Of a stretch of 64,000 bases of DNA, positions 11,250 to 19,661 are shown in pieces. The notes beneath the pieces are model-generated. The model had not been told where the DNA came from, made no database searches, and worked only from the letters and a program-made list of their open reading frames with translations. This DNA comes from CAYZHM01 sp964478225. GTDB lineage: Bacteria; Pseudomonadota; Alphaproteobacteria; Micavibrionales; Micavibrionaceae. The stretch spans positions 1-64,000 of the forward strand of contig CAYZHM010000001.1 of NCBI GenBank assembly GCA_964478225.1, read 5' to 3'. The position numbers and the translations under genes are program-made. Each line of letters begins with the position of its first letter. Positions within the stretch are counted from its first letter, which is position 1.

Positions 11250-13833
11250 TCAGGCTCTTGCTGGCAATTTCGAAAATATCGGGAGCGAGGTTCGGGGTGG
11301 CCAGGATACGCTCGAGGCAGGATTTCATTTTGTCCTGGCGGTTTTGCGTGTAGCGTTTCCATTCGCGCATCGGCGTAAGGAGGCGTGAGCCGATTTGCGG
11401 ATTGATCGTGTTGAGTTCGATGACGGCGTCGGTCAGGAACTCATAGCCGCTGCCGTCGGCGGCGTGGAAGCTGACGGGGTTGTTCATGGCGAATGATGCA
11501 TAGAGTGAGCGCGCCCTGTTTGGGTTTTTAATATTAAAATCAGCATGTTGTTTTAGTTTTTTAATATTTTGAATTATATCTGAACGTACAGCAGTGGCCT
11601 GGAGGGCAAAGTATTTATCTACTACTAGAGGATAATCTTTGAACTCATTGTAAAAATTATCAAAAGCCTTTTTTGATTCTTCGGAATCTATTTCCGCGAG
11701 CACCAGAAGCGCTGCGGTTTTATCGGTCATATTATCGGCGGTGTCGTAATGGTCTTTGGCGAGCCGGTTGCAGCCTGTTCCCCGTGTGGTGGTCAGAAGA
11801 CCCAGGATGGTATTGCGCAAAGCGCGGCGGCCGACGGCTTCGGGGCTGATGGAGAACTCACCCTTTGGCGCGAGAGATTTGTGAAGTTTTTCGAGCGCGG
11901 GTTTGTGCGTTTGTTTGATGGCGGCGAGCATAGATTTGCGCGCTTTATAGATGGCGTCCGGGTCAATAGTATCACGCGTTTGGCCGATGCGGGTGATGTC
12001 GGGCAAGGAGAGCATGAGGGCAAAGAAGGCTGTGTCGCAATCTGGTTCTAGTGCCTGTTCGATCAACTTCCTGTAAGTCTCAAGCAGACATTCTGGGGCA
12101 TCGTTGCCAGTTTCAATCATATATCCTAAAGCATTGAGGAAATAAGTTTGTCCGCAATCCCAACGGTTGAACGGGTCGGTATCGTTGGCCATCAAAAAGA
12201 CGAGATCATCGTCGGATAAGTCTGTGGACAGTTCCACGGGGGCCGAGAAGTTCCGCAGAATTGAGGGAACAGGTTTGCTGTGGATGTTTTCAAAGGTGAA
12301 GCTTTGTTCTTTTTCTTTGAGATGAAGGATTTGGGGCGTGATGAGGTCGCCGTCTTCACCAATGAGGCTGAAAACTACAGGAATATGCATCGGCTTTTTA
12401 TCCGTTTGACCCGGCGTGTCCGGAATGCTTTGTGTCAGTGTGGCGGTATAGGTTTGAGAGTTTTTGTCGTACGTGCCTTTGAAGGTGAGTTTGGGCGTTC
12501 CGGCTTGTGAATACCAGAGTTTGAACTGGGTTAAATCCAGGCCGCTGGCTTCTTCCATGCATGCAGCGAAATCCTCGCATGTGACAGCTTGTCCATCGAA
12601 GCGGGCGAAGTACAAGTCTGTGGCACGGCGGTAATTTTCAGTGCCCATAAGCGTACGGAACATACGGATGATTTCCGCGCCTTTTTCGTACACGGTCATG
12701 GTGTAGAAGTTGTTGATTTCGATGTAGTTGTCGGGGCGGATCGGATGCGCCAGCGGGCCGGCATCCTCGGCAAACTGAAAGCGACGTAAATGTGTTACAT
12801 CGTCGATGCGTTGCACGGTAGCGGAATTCATATCAGCCGAAAATTCTTGATCACGGAAGACGGTGAGACCTTCTTTTAGGGAGAGCTGGAACCAGTCGCG
12901 GCAGGTGACGCGATTGCCTGACCAGTTGTGGAAATATTCGTGGGCAATCACGCTCTCAACACGGCCGAAATCCGTATCTGTCGCGGTGTTTTGATGTGCC
13001 AGTACGAGGGCGGTGTTAAAAATGTTGAGGGATTTATTCTCCATCGCGCCCATGTTGAAATCGCTGACAGCGACAATGTTGAATATCTCGAGATCGTATT
13101 CAAGACCATAGACGTCTTCGTCCCATTTCATGGATTTTTTTAAGGATTTCATGGCGTGATCGCATTGTGGTTCATCGCCAGGGCGGACATAAATATAGAG
13201 ATCAACCTTGCGGCCTGAGGAGGTGATGAAAGTGTCGTGAATGTGGTTTAAATTTCCAGCCACAAGAGCAAAGAGATAGCAGGGCTTTGGAAAGGGATCA
13301 TGCCAGAACGCAAAATGTCGATTGTTGGCGACTTCGCCGCTCTTCACAAGGTTTCCATTGGAAAGGAGCACGGGATATTTGCTTTTATCAGCTTCGATCC
13401 GGACTGTGTAGCAGGTGAGAACATCCGGGCGGTCGGGAAAGTATGTGATGCGGCGGAAGCCTTCGGCCTCGCACTGGGTGCAATAATTGCCGCCGGACAT
13501 ATAGAGGCCTTCGAGACGTGTGTTTTTTTCCGGGCAGATTTTGGTTTTGATTTCGAGGGTGAAATCTTCGATCGGCGGGCAAGGAATTGTTAGGGTTACA
13601 TCGTCCTGAACGTAGTTGTTGATGGTCTCGCCGTCTATTGCGACAGAGAGCAGTTCGAGATCCTCGCCGTTGAACACTAAATCAGCGGCGTTGTTTTTAC
13701 GCTTGAGTTTGGAAATGGCGGTGACGAAGGTTTCGCCGTCATGAATGTCGAATTCCAGGTCTAGTGACTGAATGTCGTAAGGGAAAGGTTTGTAGTTTTT
13801 AAGGTAGATGGTTTTTGGAGTGTCGGTTCTCAT
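11242..13833 (-). CDS. pepN: Aminopeptidase N (M1 family, PepN type)
   Basis: This cytoplasmic zinc aminopeptidase removes N-terminal residues from peptides. The substrate motif GAMEN is near residue 261, the zinc motif HEYFHNWSGNRV starts near residue 297, and the second zinc ligand Glu is in LKEGLTVFRDQ near residue 320. DUF3458-type C-terminal domains follow to residue 863, which matches the bacterial PepN length. Its ATG overlaps the stop of the truncated proB gene (ATGA arrangement). Confidence 0.96.
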   Translation of the reverse strand: MRTDTPKTIYLKNYKPFPYDIQSLDLEFDIHDGETFVTAISKLKRKNNAADLVFNGEDLELLSVAIDGETINNYVQDDVTLTIPCPPIEDFTLEIKTKICPEKNTRLEGLYMSGGNYCTQCEAEGFRRITYFPDRPDVLTCYTVRIEADKSKYPVLLSNGNLVKSGEVANNRHFAFWHDPFPKPCYLFALVAGNLNHIHDTFITSSGRKVDLYIYVRPGDEPQCDHAMKSLKKSMKWDEDVYGLEYDLEIFNIVAVSDFNMGAMENKSLNIFNTALVLAHQNTATDTDFGRVESVIAHEYFHNWSGNRVTCRDWFQLSLKEGLTVFRDQEFSADMNSATVQRIDDVTHLRRFQFAEDAGPLAHPIRPDNYIEINNFYTMTVYEKGAEIIRMFRTLMGTENYRRATDLYFARFDGQAVTCEDFAACMEEASGLDLTQFKLWYSQAGTPKLTFKGTYDKNSQTYTATLTQSIPDTPGQTDKKPMHIPVVFSLIGEDGDLITPQILHLKEKEQSFTFENIHSKPVPSILRNFSAPVELSTDLSDDDLVFLMANDTDPFNRWDCGQTYFLNALGYMIETGNDAPECLLETYRKLIEQALEPDCDTAFFALMLSLPDITRIGQTRDTIDPDAIYKARKSMLAAIKQTHKPALEKLHKSLAPKGEFSISPEAVGRRALRNTILGLLTTTRGTGCNRLAKDHYDTADNMTDKTAALLVLAEIDSEESKKAFDNFYNEFKDYPLVVDKYFALQATAVRSDIIQNIKKLKQHADFNIKNPNRARSLYASFAMNNPVSFHAADGSGYEFLTDAVIELNTINPQIGSRLLTPMREWKRYTQNRQDKMKSCLERILATPNLAPDIFEIASKSLNA

Positions 13834-14360
13834 AACTCATGAGAGTGACATGGGGAGGCGGCTAATTCAAGGCCTGTTGATTGACGGTTTGGATCAAGCG
13901 TAACGAGTCTGGAATTTGGTATGTAATCTAGCATTGTTTGGCAAAGAGCATCGTTATGCCCAGCCATCACTCCTTTTTCTGAAACGCTGTCGTTGCCGTT
14001 TACAAGGGGGACGTAGTCATATCGAAGTAGTGCTTCGAGTGTGTTGAGCATATTTTGTCTGCGTTCAGGATTTTCGATATCTTCTTCTGTCAGCAGGATT
14101 TGCGCGCATTCTTTTGGGGCAAGCACAGCATTGAATAGAGGGATTAAATGTGGTTGTCCTATTGCTGCCAGTGCTTGTTGTTCGGACGGTGTTTCTTTTT
14201 TAAAAACGCCGGGAATTTTTCTGCGTCCAAGGGAAATTGCTCCTGCTGACACGATGATCACTCTGTCGGTGCCTTCGGTTACTGATTGTAGTGTCTTGCG
14301 AAGTATCGCCTGGCGTGCGAAAGCAATATGCTCCGCGTGAATGTTTACAATTAGTGTCAC
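13830..14360 (-). pseudogene. Truncated glutamate 5-kinase-like gene (proB remnant)
   Basis: The protein of 176 aa matches the middle of the amino-acid-kinase domain of ProB: VIIVSAGAISLGRRKI, SEQQALAAIGQPHLI, QILLTEEDIENPERRQNMLNTLEALL, VPLVNGNDSVS and the substrate-binding GHNDALCQTML. It lacks the N-terminal KIGS lysine strand, everything after the N-D motif of the kinase fold, and the PUA domain; normal ProB has about 260-375 aa. Synteny agrees, since obgE-proB is a common order and the start overlaps the obgE stop by 4 bases. The frame is nevertheless open and coupled to both neighbours, so it is either a pseudogene kept for coupling or a reduced protein with another role. Confidence 0.75.
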
Positions 14361-15352
14361 TGTTTGCTTTCTTTAACAATTTTAGCCAGCTTGTATAAAA
14401 CGTTTTGGACGCCGTCGCCGGAGACGGCTGATATCAGATGGATGTCTTGTTTTGTTGCTTTTTTGAGGATTTTAGCTTGTTCTTTTGCGAGATCTTCGCC
14501 GAGAGCATCGACCTTGTTGAGAGCGATAATTTCGTGTTTATCTGCGACATCGTTGCCGTATTCTTCTAGTTCATTACGAATTGTTTCGTATGCGCTAACG
14601 ATGTCGTCATGTGTGCAGTCGATGATATGTAGAAGGGCGGCTGTGCGTTCGACGTGACCGAGAAAACGCGTTCCTAGGCCTGCGCCTTCACTGGCGCCTT
14701 CTATGAGGCCAGGGATGTCGGCGATAACGAAATCAGTGTCGCCGGCTTTGACCATGCCGAGGCCGGGATGAAGGGTTGTAAAGGGGTAGTCAGCGATTTT
14801 GGGTTTTGCATTCGAGCAGGCGGCAAGGAATGTAGATTTGCCTGCGTTCGGAAGGCCAATAAGGCCAATATCTGCAATGAGTTTGAGGCGAAGCCATACG
14901 GCCATTTCCTGACCCGGCCAGCCGGGAGTAGAGCGACGCGGGGCTTGATTGGTAGAGCTTTTGTAATGCGCGTTGCCGAAACCGCCGTCACCGCCCTTCA
15001 TGAAAATCATGCGTTCGCCAGCCTCTGTAAAATCGGCGAGAAGGGTTTCTTTGTCTTCGTCAAACACTTGTGTGCCAACCGGGACGCTGATGATGCAGTC
15101 CGCGCCGCCTGCACCTGTGCGCAGGCTTCCTTCGCCGCTGCCGCCGCGTTTGGCTCTGAAATGTTGGGTGTAACGGAAATCGATTAAGGTGTTCATGTTA
15201 TCGCGAACTTCGAAAATAATATCGCCGCCTTTGCCACCGTTGCCGCCGTTGGGGCCGCCATATTCGATGTATTTCTCACGACGAAACGACACGCAGCCCG
15301 GGCCGCCATGTCCGCTTTCAAGGTAGATTTTTGCTTCGTCTAAGAATTTCAT
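14357..15352 (-). CDS. obgE: Obg-family GTPase ObgE/CgtA
   Basis: This essential GTPase of 50S ribosome assembly and stress control has an N-terminal glycine-rich Obg domain (residues 1 to about 158: [40 protein letters not shown]). The G domain contains P-loop [10 protein letters not shown] near residue 167, G3 [12 protein letters not shown] and G4 NKVD. At 331 aa it lacks the variable C-terminal extension of some orthologues. It follows rpmA after an intrinsic terminator and overlaps the proB remnant by 4 bases. Confidence 0.97.
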   Translation of the reverse strand: MKFLDEAKIYLESGHGGPGCVSFRREKYIEYGGPNGGNGGKGGDIIFEVRDNMNTLIDFRYTQHFRAKRGGSGEGSLRTGAGGADCIISVPVGTQVFDEDKETLLADFTEAGERMIFMKGGDGGFGNAHYKSSTNQAPRRSTPGWPGQEMAVWLRLKLIADIGLIGLPNAGKSTFLAACSNAKPKIADYPFTTLHPGLGMVKAGDTDFVIADIPGLIEGASEGAGLGTRFLGHVERTAALLHIIDCTHDDIVSAYETIRNELEEYGNDVADKHEIIALNKVDALGEDLAKEQAKILKKATKQDIHLISAVSGDGVQNVLYKLAKIVKESKQ

Positions 15353-15364
15353 TCTTCAATCCAA

Positions 15365-15390
15365 TAAAAAAAGGGCCGCAGGGCCCTTTT
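15365..15390 (-). terminator. Intrinsic terminator after rplU-rpmA
   Basis: A 7-bp stem AAGGGCC/GGCCCTT (15371-15377 with 15382-15388) with a 4-base loop is followed on the minus strand by six Ts. It lies between rpmA and obgE and is nearly symmetrical, with Ts on the plus side too. Read-through would be needed to transcribe obgE from the rplU promoter. Confidence 0.8.
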
Positions 15391-15409
15391 TGTTTTCTTC
15401 TTTCAAAAA

Positions 15410-15691
15410 CTATTCGGCCGCTGCCTGGTTTCCGTCATTTGCCGGAACGATGTTTACGACCGGGCGGTCGCCTTTTCCTTTTTGGAAAAGCACTTGGCCG
15501 TCAAGAAGGGCAAAAATCGTGTGGTCTTTACCAATGCCAACATTTTTGCCTGGCTTGAATTTGGTGCCGCGTTGACGGACGATAATGTTACCGGAGAGAA
15601 CGAATTCCCCGCCGTATTTTTTAACGCCGAGACGTCTGCCTTCTGAGTCGCGGCCGTTTCTGGAGCTACCGCCTGCTTTTTTCTGTGCCAT
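15410..15691 (-). CDS. rpmA: 50S ribosomal protein L27
   Basis: L27 reaches into the peptidyl-transferase centre with its N-terminus. The protein starts [20 protein letters not shown], followed by [22 protein letters not shown] and [15 protein letters not shown], the whole L27 signature. At 93 aa it has a short variable tail. It is 24 bases downstream of rplU in the same direction. Confidence 0.98.
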   Translation of the reverse strand: MAQKKAGGSSRNGRDSEGRRLGVKKYGGEFVLSGNIIVRQRGTKFKPGKNVGIGKDHTIFALLDGQVLFQKGKGDRPVVNIVPANDGNQAAAE

Positions 15692-15715
15692 GATGTCTTC
15701 CTTCTTTAAACTTTA

Positions 15716-16030
15716 TTATGCCGCTTTGATGTCTTTGATTCTCAGAATTGTTACCGATTGGCGGTGGCCTTTTTTGCGTCGGTAATTCTGACGGCGTTTT
15801 TTCTTGAATATGATGATTTTGCTGTCTTTTTTCTGCTCAAGGACTTCAGCCTTGATCGATGCACCCTTCACAAGAGGGGCCCCAAGCGTGGCTGTTTTGC
15901 CGTCGCTTAGGTAAAGAATTTCAGTTAAATCAACGGTTTTACCTGCTTCGGCATCCAGCTTTTCAACTTTGATGACGTCGTCTTTTTGAACCTTATATTG
16001 TTTTCCGCCAGTGCGCAGAACTGCAAACAT
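15716..16030 (-). CDS. rplU: 50S ribosomal protein L21
   Basis: L21 binds 23S rRNA. It starts [20 protein letters not shown] and ends with the basic motif [17 protein letters not shown] and TILRIKDI. At 104 aa it has normal length. It is the first gene of rplU-rpmA, with a consensus-like promoter at 16061-16089. Confidence 0.98.
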   Translation of the reverse strand: MFAVLRTGGKQYKVQKDDVIKVEKLDAEAGKTVDLTEILYLSDGKTATLGAPLVKGASIKAEVLEQKKDSKIIIFKKKRRQNYRRKKGHRQSVTILRIKDIKAA

Positions 16031-16060
16031 TTTCTTATTCCTTGGTTAATTGAAGCGCTG

Positions 16061-16089
16061 AAGATACTCAGGCTTATGGGCTTTGTCAA
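16061..16089 (-). promoter_or_regulatory. rplU-rpmA promoter
   Basis: On the minus strand, a perfect -35 TTGACA (16089-16084), a 17-base spacer and -10 TATCTT (16066-16061) lie 31 bases before the rplU ATG. The -35 begins just after the stop codon of the ZIP transporter gene. Confidence 0.75.
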
Positions 16090-16095
16090 GGAATT

Positions 16096-16905
16096 TCAAA
16101 GGCGGAAGACAATAAGGCTTAAAGCCATGAGAACCATGCCGGAAACCAGGCCGTACACGGTTTCGTGACCTTTTGAGTAGTGCTTTGCCGCAGGGAGGAG
16201 CTCGTCCAGGGAGAGAAATACCATAATGCCGGCGATTAGGCCGAATACACCCCCGAATACTGTTGGAGAAAGGAAGGGGCCAACAATGGCATATCCGAGT
16301 GCAGCACCAATTGGTTCTGCTAAGCCTGAAAGCAGGCATGCGCCTATGGCTAACCATTTGTTATTTGTTGCAAAATACACCGGTATAGCGATGGAAACGC
16401 CCTCGGGAATATTGTGAAGGGTTATTGCAAAGGCCAGGGCCGTTCCAACGCCCGGGCTCTCCAGCATGGTAAAGAATGTTGCCAGGCCCTCTGGGAAATT
16501 GTGGGCTGTGATGGCTATTGCTGTGAGTAAACCGACGCGTTTGATATATTCTGAGGAGTGCCCTTTAATCTCTTTGGGGTCCATAGAAAGCCGTTCGTGA
16601 GGATTGGGCAGCACATGGTCGATGAATGCTACTAATAATATACCCGCTAAAAAAGCCAAGGTCCCGTATATAAAGCCTGCGTCGGGGTCTTCGTAAGCAG
16701 CGTTGAATGATGCAATTGATTTGGTCAGAATTTCGCCCAGAGAAACATAAACCATGGCTCCTCCTGCAAAGGCGAGCCCAAAGGCAAGGAGTCTTGGGTT
16801 TGGCGCTTTGCTTGCGAGGACGATAAAGCCGCCGATTGTTGTGGCGAGCCCTGCCGCGGCAGTTACAGCAAAAGCTATAAGAAGGGTTGATAGAGAAAAT
16901 TCCAT
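16096..16905 (-). CDS. ZIP-family divalent metal transporter
   Basis: This is a membrane importer for Zn2+/Mn2+/Fe2+, with about eight transmembrane segments. The metal-site helices show HNFPEGLATF and HNIPEGVSIA, the hallmark of the ZIP family's helices 4 and 5. The ATG at 16905 (MEFSLSTLLIAF) starts exactly at the first membrane segment; an in-frame extension to 17037 would run into mntR and is rejected. It is divergent from mntR, and a near-perfect inverted repeat lies between them, so manganese is the most likely physiological substrate or signal. The length of 269 aa is normal for GufA/ZupT-like members. Confidence 0.9.
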   Translation of the reverse strand: MEFSLSTLLIAFAVTAAAGLATTIGGFIVLASKAPNPRLLAFGLAFAGGAMVYVSLGEILTKSIASFNAAYEDPDAGFIYGTLAFLAGILLVAFIDHVLPNPHERLSMDPKEIKGHSSEYIKRVGLLTAIAITAHNFPEGLATFFTMLESPGVGTALAFAITLHNIPEGVSIAIPVYFATNNKWLAIGACLLSGLAEPIGAALGYAIVGPFLSPTVFGGVFGLIAGIMVFLSLDELLPAAKHYSKGHETVYGLVSGMVLMALSLIVFRL

Positions 16906-16923
16906 TTTTTTAGAATACAACAG

Positions 16924-16947
16924 AAAGTTTAGCTTCGGCAAAACTTT
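16924..16947. promoter_or_regulatory. Candidate MntR operator
   Basis: The half-site AAAGTTTAGC and its near-complement GCAAAACTTT (one mismatch) are separated by TTCG. The GC-N4-GC core with A/T flanks resembles known MntR boxes. It lies 19-42 bases upstream of the ZIP transporter ATG and 47 bases before mntR. Confidence 0.5.
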
Positions 16948-16993
16948 TTCATGAAACTTTGACATTAAGGCTTGCGAGCTGTTACATAAATGT

Positions 16994-17467
16994 ATGGGTG
17001 TTAAAAAAAGTCTTGCTGATCCTTCAAAACAAGCCAAATGGTTTGAGCAGGTTCGTATCGCGCATCAAAGCGAAACGGCCGAGGATTATGTAGAGTTGAT
17101 CAGTGATCTGATTGAAGCCAACGGCGAGGCGCGGGTGACGGATTTGGCGCAGCGTTTTGGCGTATCGCACCCGACGGTTAATAAGGTGATTAATCGCCTT
17201 AAAAAAGAAAGGCTTGTGATTGCTCAGCCTTATCGTTCACTGTTCTTGACCGACAAGGGCAAGAAACTGGCGCAGGAATGTAAGGCGCGACATATCATTG
17301 TCTTTGAATTTCTTCGTGCTCTCGGTGTTAGCGAAAAGACAGCGGAAATGGACGCGGAAGGTGTTGAGCATCATGTGAGCGAAGAGACGCTGAAGGCTTT
17401 TCAGAGGTTTACTGAAGGTTCATCTGAGCCACAGCTCCGCCGTAAAAATACCAGCCAAGCCCAATAA
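16994..17467 (+). CDS. mntR: Manganese-responsive regulator MntR (DtxR family)
   Basis: MntR represses metal importers when Mn2+ is bound. It has a winged helix (about residues 30-95, ARVTDLAQRFGVSHPTVNKVINRLKKERLV) and a metal-binding/dimerisation region with AQECKARHIIVFEFLRALGV and DAEGVEHHVSEETL, as in proteobacterial MntR of about 155 aa. No strong ribosome binding site is seen at 16994. The 3' end overlaps the convergent CPBP gene by 59 bases. Confidence 0.92.
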   Translation: MGVKKSLADPSKQAKWFEQVRIAHQSETAEDYVELISDLIEANGEARVTDLAQRFGVSHPTVNKVINRLKKERLVIAQPYRSLFLTDKGKKLAQECKARHIIVFEFLRALGVSEKTAEMDAEGVEHHVSEETLKAFQRFTEGSSEPQLRRKNTSQAQ

Positions 17468-18065
17468 CAAATAAGAAATTGCCGTAGAGACCGTGTTCGA
17501 TTGTCACGAGCGCGAGGGATTTATGCCGATTGTAAGTGTCGGCGAATATGAGTCCTGCGACAAGGCTGAGGAGTGGGGCGACGGGGTTGATGAACAGCAT
17601 ATGGGCATAAGCAAAAACAATTGAGCTGGCGATGATACGGGTGCGTGGCGATTTAAAGAAGGTCTCATAGCGTTTAAAGAAGAAGCTGCAAAATATAAAC
17701 TCTTGAGGCAGCGCGGAGAGTACTGGGTAGAGCGCAAAAAGTATGGGTATAAAGAGTGGGCGTTGTTTGGCCAGAGCAAAAAGACGATCTGGGTCATAAA
17801 AGCATATAAAAACCATCATGAAGACGCAGCATACCGCCCAACGTATCAGGATGGGTTTGAGATGGGGCCATGTGACGGCGCGCCACTTCCATAGTGTTTT
17901 TAATTCTTCGTGATAGCGAAGGCGCATGACAAGGAAGCAGTATCCTGCGGCGCCCCAAAGAAAGGCGAACATAAAAGGGGCGAGGCGGAAGACAATGATT
18001 ATGGATGGCAGAAGCAGGCAAAGAAGAAAAAATTCAAAGGCGAGAAGAAGTCTATTTTGAGCCAT
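17409..18065 (-). CDS. CPBP-family intramembrane glutamic protease
   Basis: This is a polytopic membrane protein of 218 aa related to Rce1/Abi proteases. Motif 1 ALPQEFIFCSFFFKRYE (Glu where EExxxR is common), motif 2 FAYAHMLFIN and motif 3 TIEHGLYGNFLF are in the correct order. The start MAQNRLLLAFEFF at 18065 is used; the longer frame to 18128 would be translated through tRNA-Ser and is rejected. The substrate is unknown. The CDS converges on mntR with a 59-base overlap. Confidence 0.82.
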   Translation of the reverse strand: MAQNRLLLAFEFFLLCLLLPSIIIVFRLAPFMFAFLWGAAGYCFLVMRLRYHEELKTLWKWRAVTWPHLKPILIRWAVCCVFMMVFICFYDPDRLFALAKQRPLFIPILFALYPVLSALPQEFIFCSFFFKRYETFFKSPRTRIIASSIVFAYAHMLFINPVAPLLSLVAGLIFADTYNRHKSLALVTIEHGLYGNFLFVIGLGWYFYGGAVAQMNLQ

Positions 18066-18087
18066 ATTATTGCCGGTAAAAGTCAAG

Positions 18088-18177
18088 TGGCGGAGAGGGT
18101 GGGATTCGAACCCACGATAGGCTTGCACCTATGCCGGTTTTCAAGACCGGAGCCATCAACCACTCGACCACCTCTCC
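18088..18177 (-). tRNA. tRNA-Ser (anticodon UGA)
   Basis: On the minus strand, the 7-bp acceptor stem GGAGAGG/CCTCTCC, the D-arm, an anticodon stem CCGGT/ACCGG with loop CTTGAAA (anticodon TGA), a long class-II variable arm and the T-arm GGTTCGAATCC are all visible. The CCA end is encoded (18090-18088). Confidence 0.97.
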
Positions 18178-18246
18178 TTCGACCCGTCTGTTTAACGAGA
18201 TTTCAGCCTTCCTGTCCAGTGAAAATTAACGTAAATTCATATAAGC

Positions 18247-18696
18247 ATGTTTTTTTATCAATTGTTTATTGGGGCGATCTTGGTGTGTGTGACGGTTGTT
18301 ATACATGCCGTTATCCTTGATCGCATTATGGTCTTCCTTGAAAAAATAGGCAAAGGCGTTTCCAAGGTTTTTGGGAGATTTTGGAAAATTCCAATGCTCG
18401 TGGTGGCTTCGCTTGGAGCTTTTTTTTCTCATATTTTGCAGATCTGGCTTTGGGCGATTTTTTATCTGAAGGTTGATGCCTTTCAAAATCTGGCTACGCC
18501 TCTCTATTTTTCAACGAATGCTTTTACGACTGTTGGGTTTGGTGATATCGTTCTTGATGTTCAATGGCAGCTGTTGGGGTCATTTCAGGCAGGTAACGGT
18601 TTTTTATTGTTTGGGTGGAGCACTGCTTTTATTTTTGAAGTTATGTCGAGATTATATCGGCAGGGATCTTTTGCCAAAGGGGAGGGCACAGCTTGA
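18247..18696 (+). CDS. Two-TM potassium channel-like membrane protein
   Basis: The 149 aa have two N-terminal membrane stretches (FIGAILVCVTVVIHAVIL and VVASLGAFFSHILQIWLWAIFYL), a pore helix and the selectivity-filter motif FTTVGFGDIVL near residue 98, then a last membrane segment. This fits the ion-channel-2 family (minimal K+ channels). TVGFGD differs from the strict TVGYGD only by Phe for Tyr. No cytoplasmic ligand-binding domain is attached. The stop overlaps the TTG start of the following transglycosylase. Confidence 0.82.
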   Translation: MFFYQLFIGAILVCVTVVIHAVILDRIMVFLEKIGKGVSKVFGRFWKIPMLVVASLGAFFSHILQIWLWAIFYLKVDAFQNLATPLYFSTNAFTTVGFGDIVLDVQWQLLGSFQAGNGFLLFGWSTAFIFEVMSRLYRQGSFAKGEGTA

Positions 18697-19661
18697 GAGT
18701 AAAGTGTTTACAAGTTTTTACGGTTTTTTTAATTGTGCTGTCTGCACAGAACGCGCACGCGAAAGATTTTTATTCCTGGCTTCAAGGCTTGAAAGCCGAG
18801 GCGGCGGCGCAGGGAATTACTGCCGCAACTATACAAGATGCGCTTGGGAACATTAGTCCTATTGCGAAAGTTATTGAGCTGGATCGCAAGCAGCCGGAAG
18901 GCAAGATGACGTTTATTCAATACTACGAAAAGGTTATTAATCAGAACCGCATTGATCAAGGGCGTAGACTTTATCGTGAGAATAAAAGACTCCTTGATAA
19001 AATTTCGGCTCAATATGGCGTCCAGCCACAATATATTGTCGCTTTGTGGGGAATTGAAACAAGCTATGGGGGGTATACGGGCGGCTTTAGCGTTGTGCAG
19101 GCGTTGGCGACGTTAGCGTATGATGGAAGGCGGAGTGAGTTTTTTCGCAGTGAGCTGATTAATGCTCTTAAGATTATAGATGCAGGACATATTAGTGCCT
19201 CGGCAATGAAGGGGTCGTGGGCGGGGGCGATGGGTCAGAACCAGTTTATGCCCTCGAGCTTTCATGCGTTTGCTGTTGATGGGAATGGCGATGGCAAGCG
19301 TGATATTTGGGATACCAGAGAGGATGTTTTTGCTTCTACGGCCAATTATCTTTCAAAAAGCGGATGGAAGGGGGCCGAGAAGTGGGGCAGGAAAGTTCGC
19401 TTGCCAGCCGGGTTTTCTAAGGACTTGACCGGGCTTGATGTGAAAAAGTCACTTGCTGAGTGGTCGCGTTTAGGGGTTGTGCCAAGAGAGGGCGGGCATT
19501 TGCCAAATGAGCAAAATATGCAAGCATCAGTTGTAACCCCAGATGGGCTGGCCGGGCCGGCTTATTTGGTTTATGATAATTACCGAGTGATTATGAAATG
19601 GAACAAATCGACATATTTTGCAACGTCGGTTTCGTTGCTTGCAGATAAAATAGCTGAATGA
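18693..19661 (+). CDS. Lytic murein transglycosylase, MltB family
   Basis: The enzyme cleaves the MurNAc-GlcNAc bond of peptidoglycan in the periplasm, forming 1,6-anhydroMurNAc. A signal peptide (LQVFTVFLIVLSAQNAHAK) is present; there is no lipobox. The catalytic Glu is near residue 121 in LWGIETSYGGYTGGFSVVQAL, with MGQNQFMPSSF and DIWDTREDVFASTANYL following. The start is TTG at 18693, strongly supported by GGGGAGGG a few bases upstream; it overlaps the previous stop. At 322 aa it is typical of secreted MltB homologues. rlpA follows with a 4-base overlap. Confidence 0.92.
   Translation: MRVKCLQVFTVFLIVLSAQNAHAKDFYSWLQGLKAEAAAQGITAATIQDALGNISPIAKVIELDRKQPEGKMTFIQYYEKVINQNRIDQGRRLYRENKRLLDKISAQYGVQPQYIVALWGIETSYGGYTGGFSVVQALATLAYDGRRSEFFRSELINALKIIDAGHISASAMKGSWAGAMGQNQFMPSSFHAFAVDGNGDGKRDIWDTREDVFASTANYLSKSGWKGAEKWGRKVRLPAGFSKDLTGLDVKKSLAEWSRLGVVPREGGHLPNEQNMQASVVTPDGLAGPAYLVYDNYRVIMKWNKSTYFATSVSLLADKIAE

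Noticed and set aside
10906..11388. A 160-codon frame antisense to rnhB and pepN
   Set aside because: Both opposite genes have complete catalytic motifs; the frame has no supporting start signal.
14768..15187. A 139-codon frame antisense to obgE
   Set aside because: It is an alanine/cysteine-rich shadow of the glycine-rich Obg domain with no recognised motif.
17409..18128. Longer CPBP protein starting at 18128
   Set aside because: The extension would be coded by the 3' part of tRNA-Ser; the ATG at 18065 begins right at the first hydrophobic segment.
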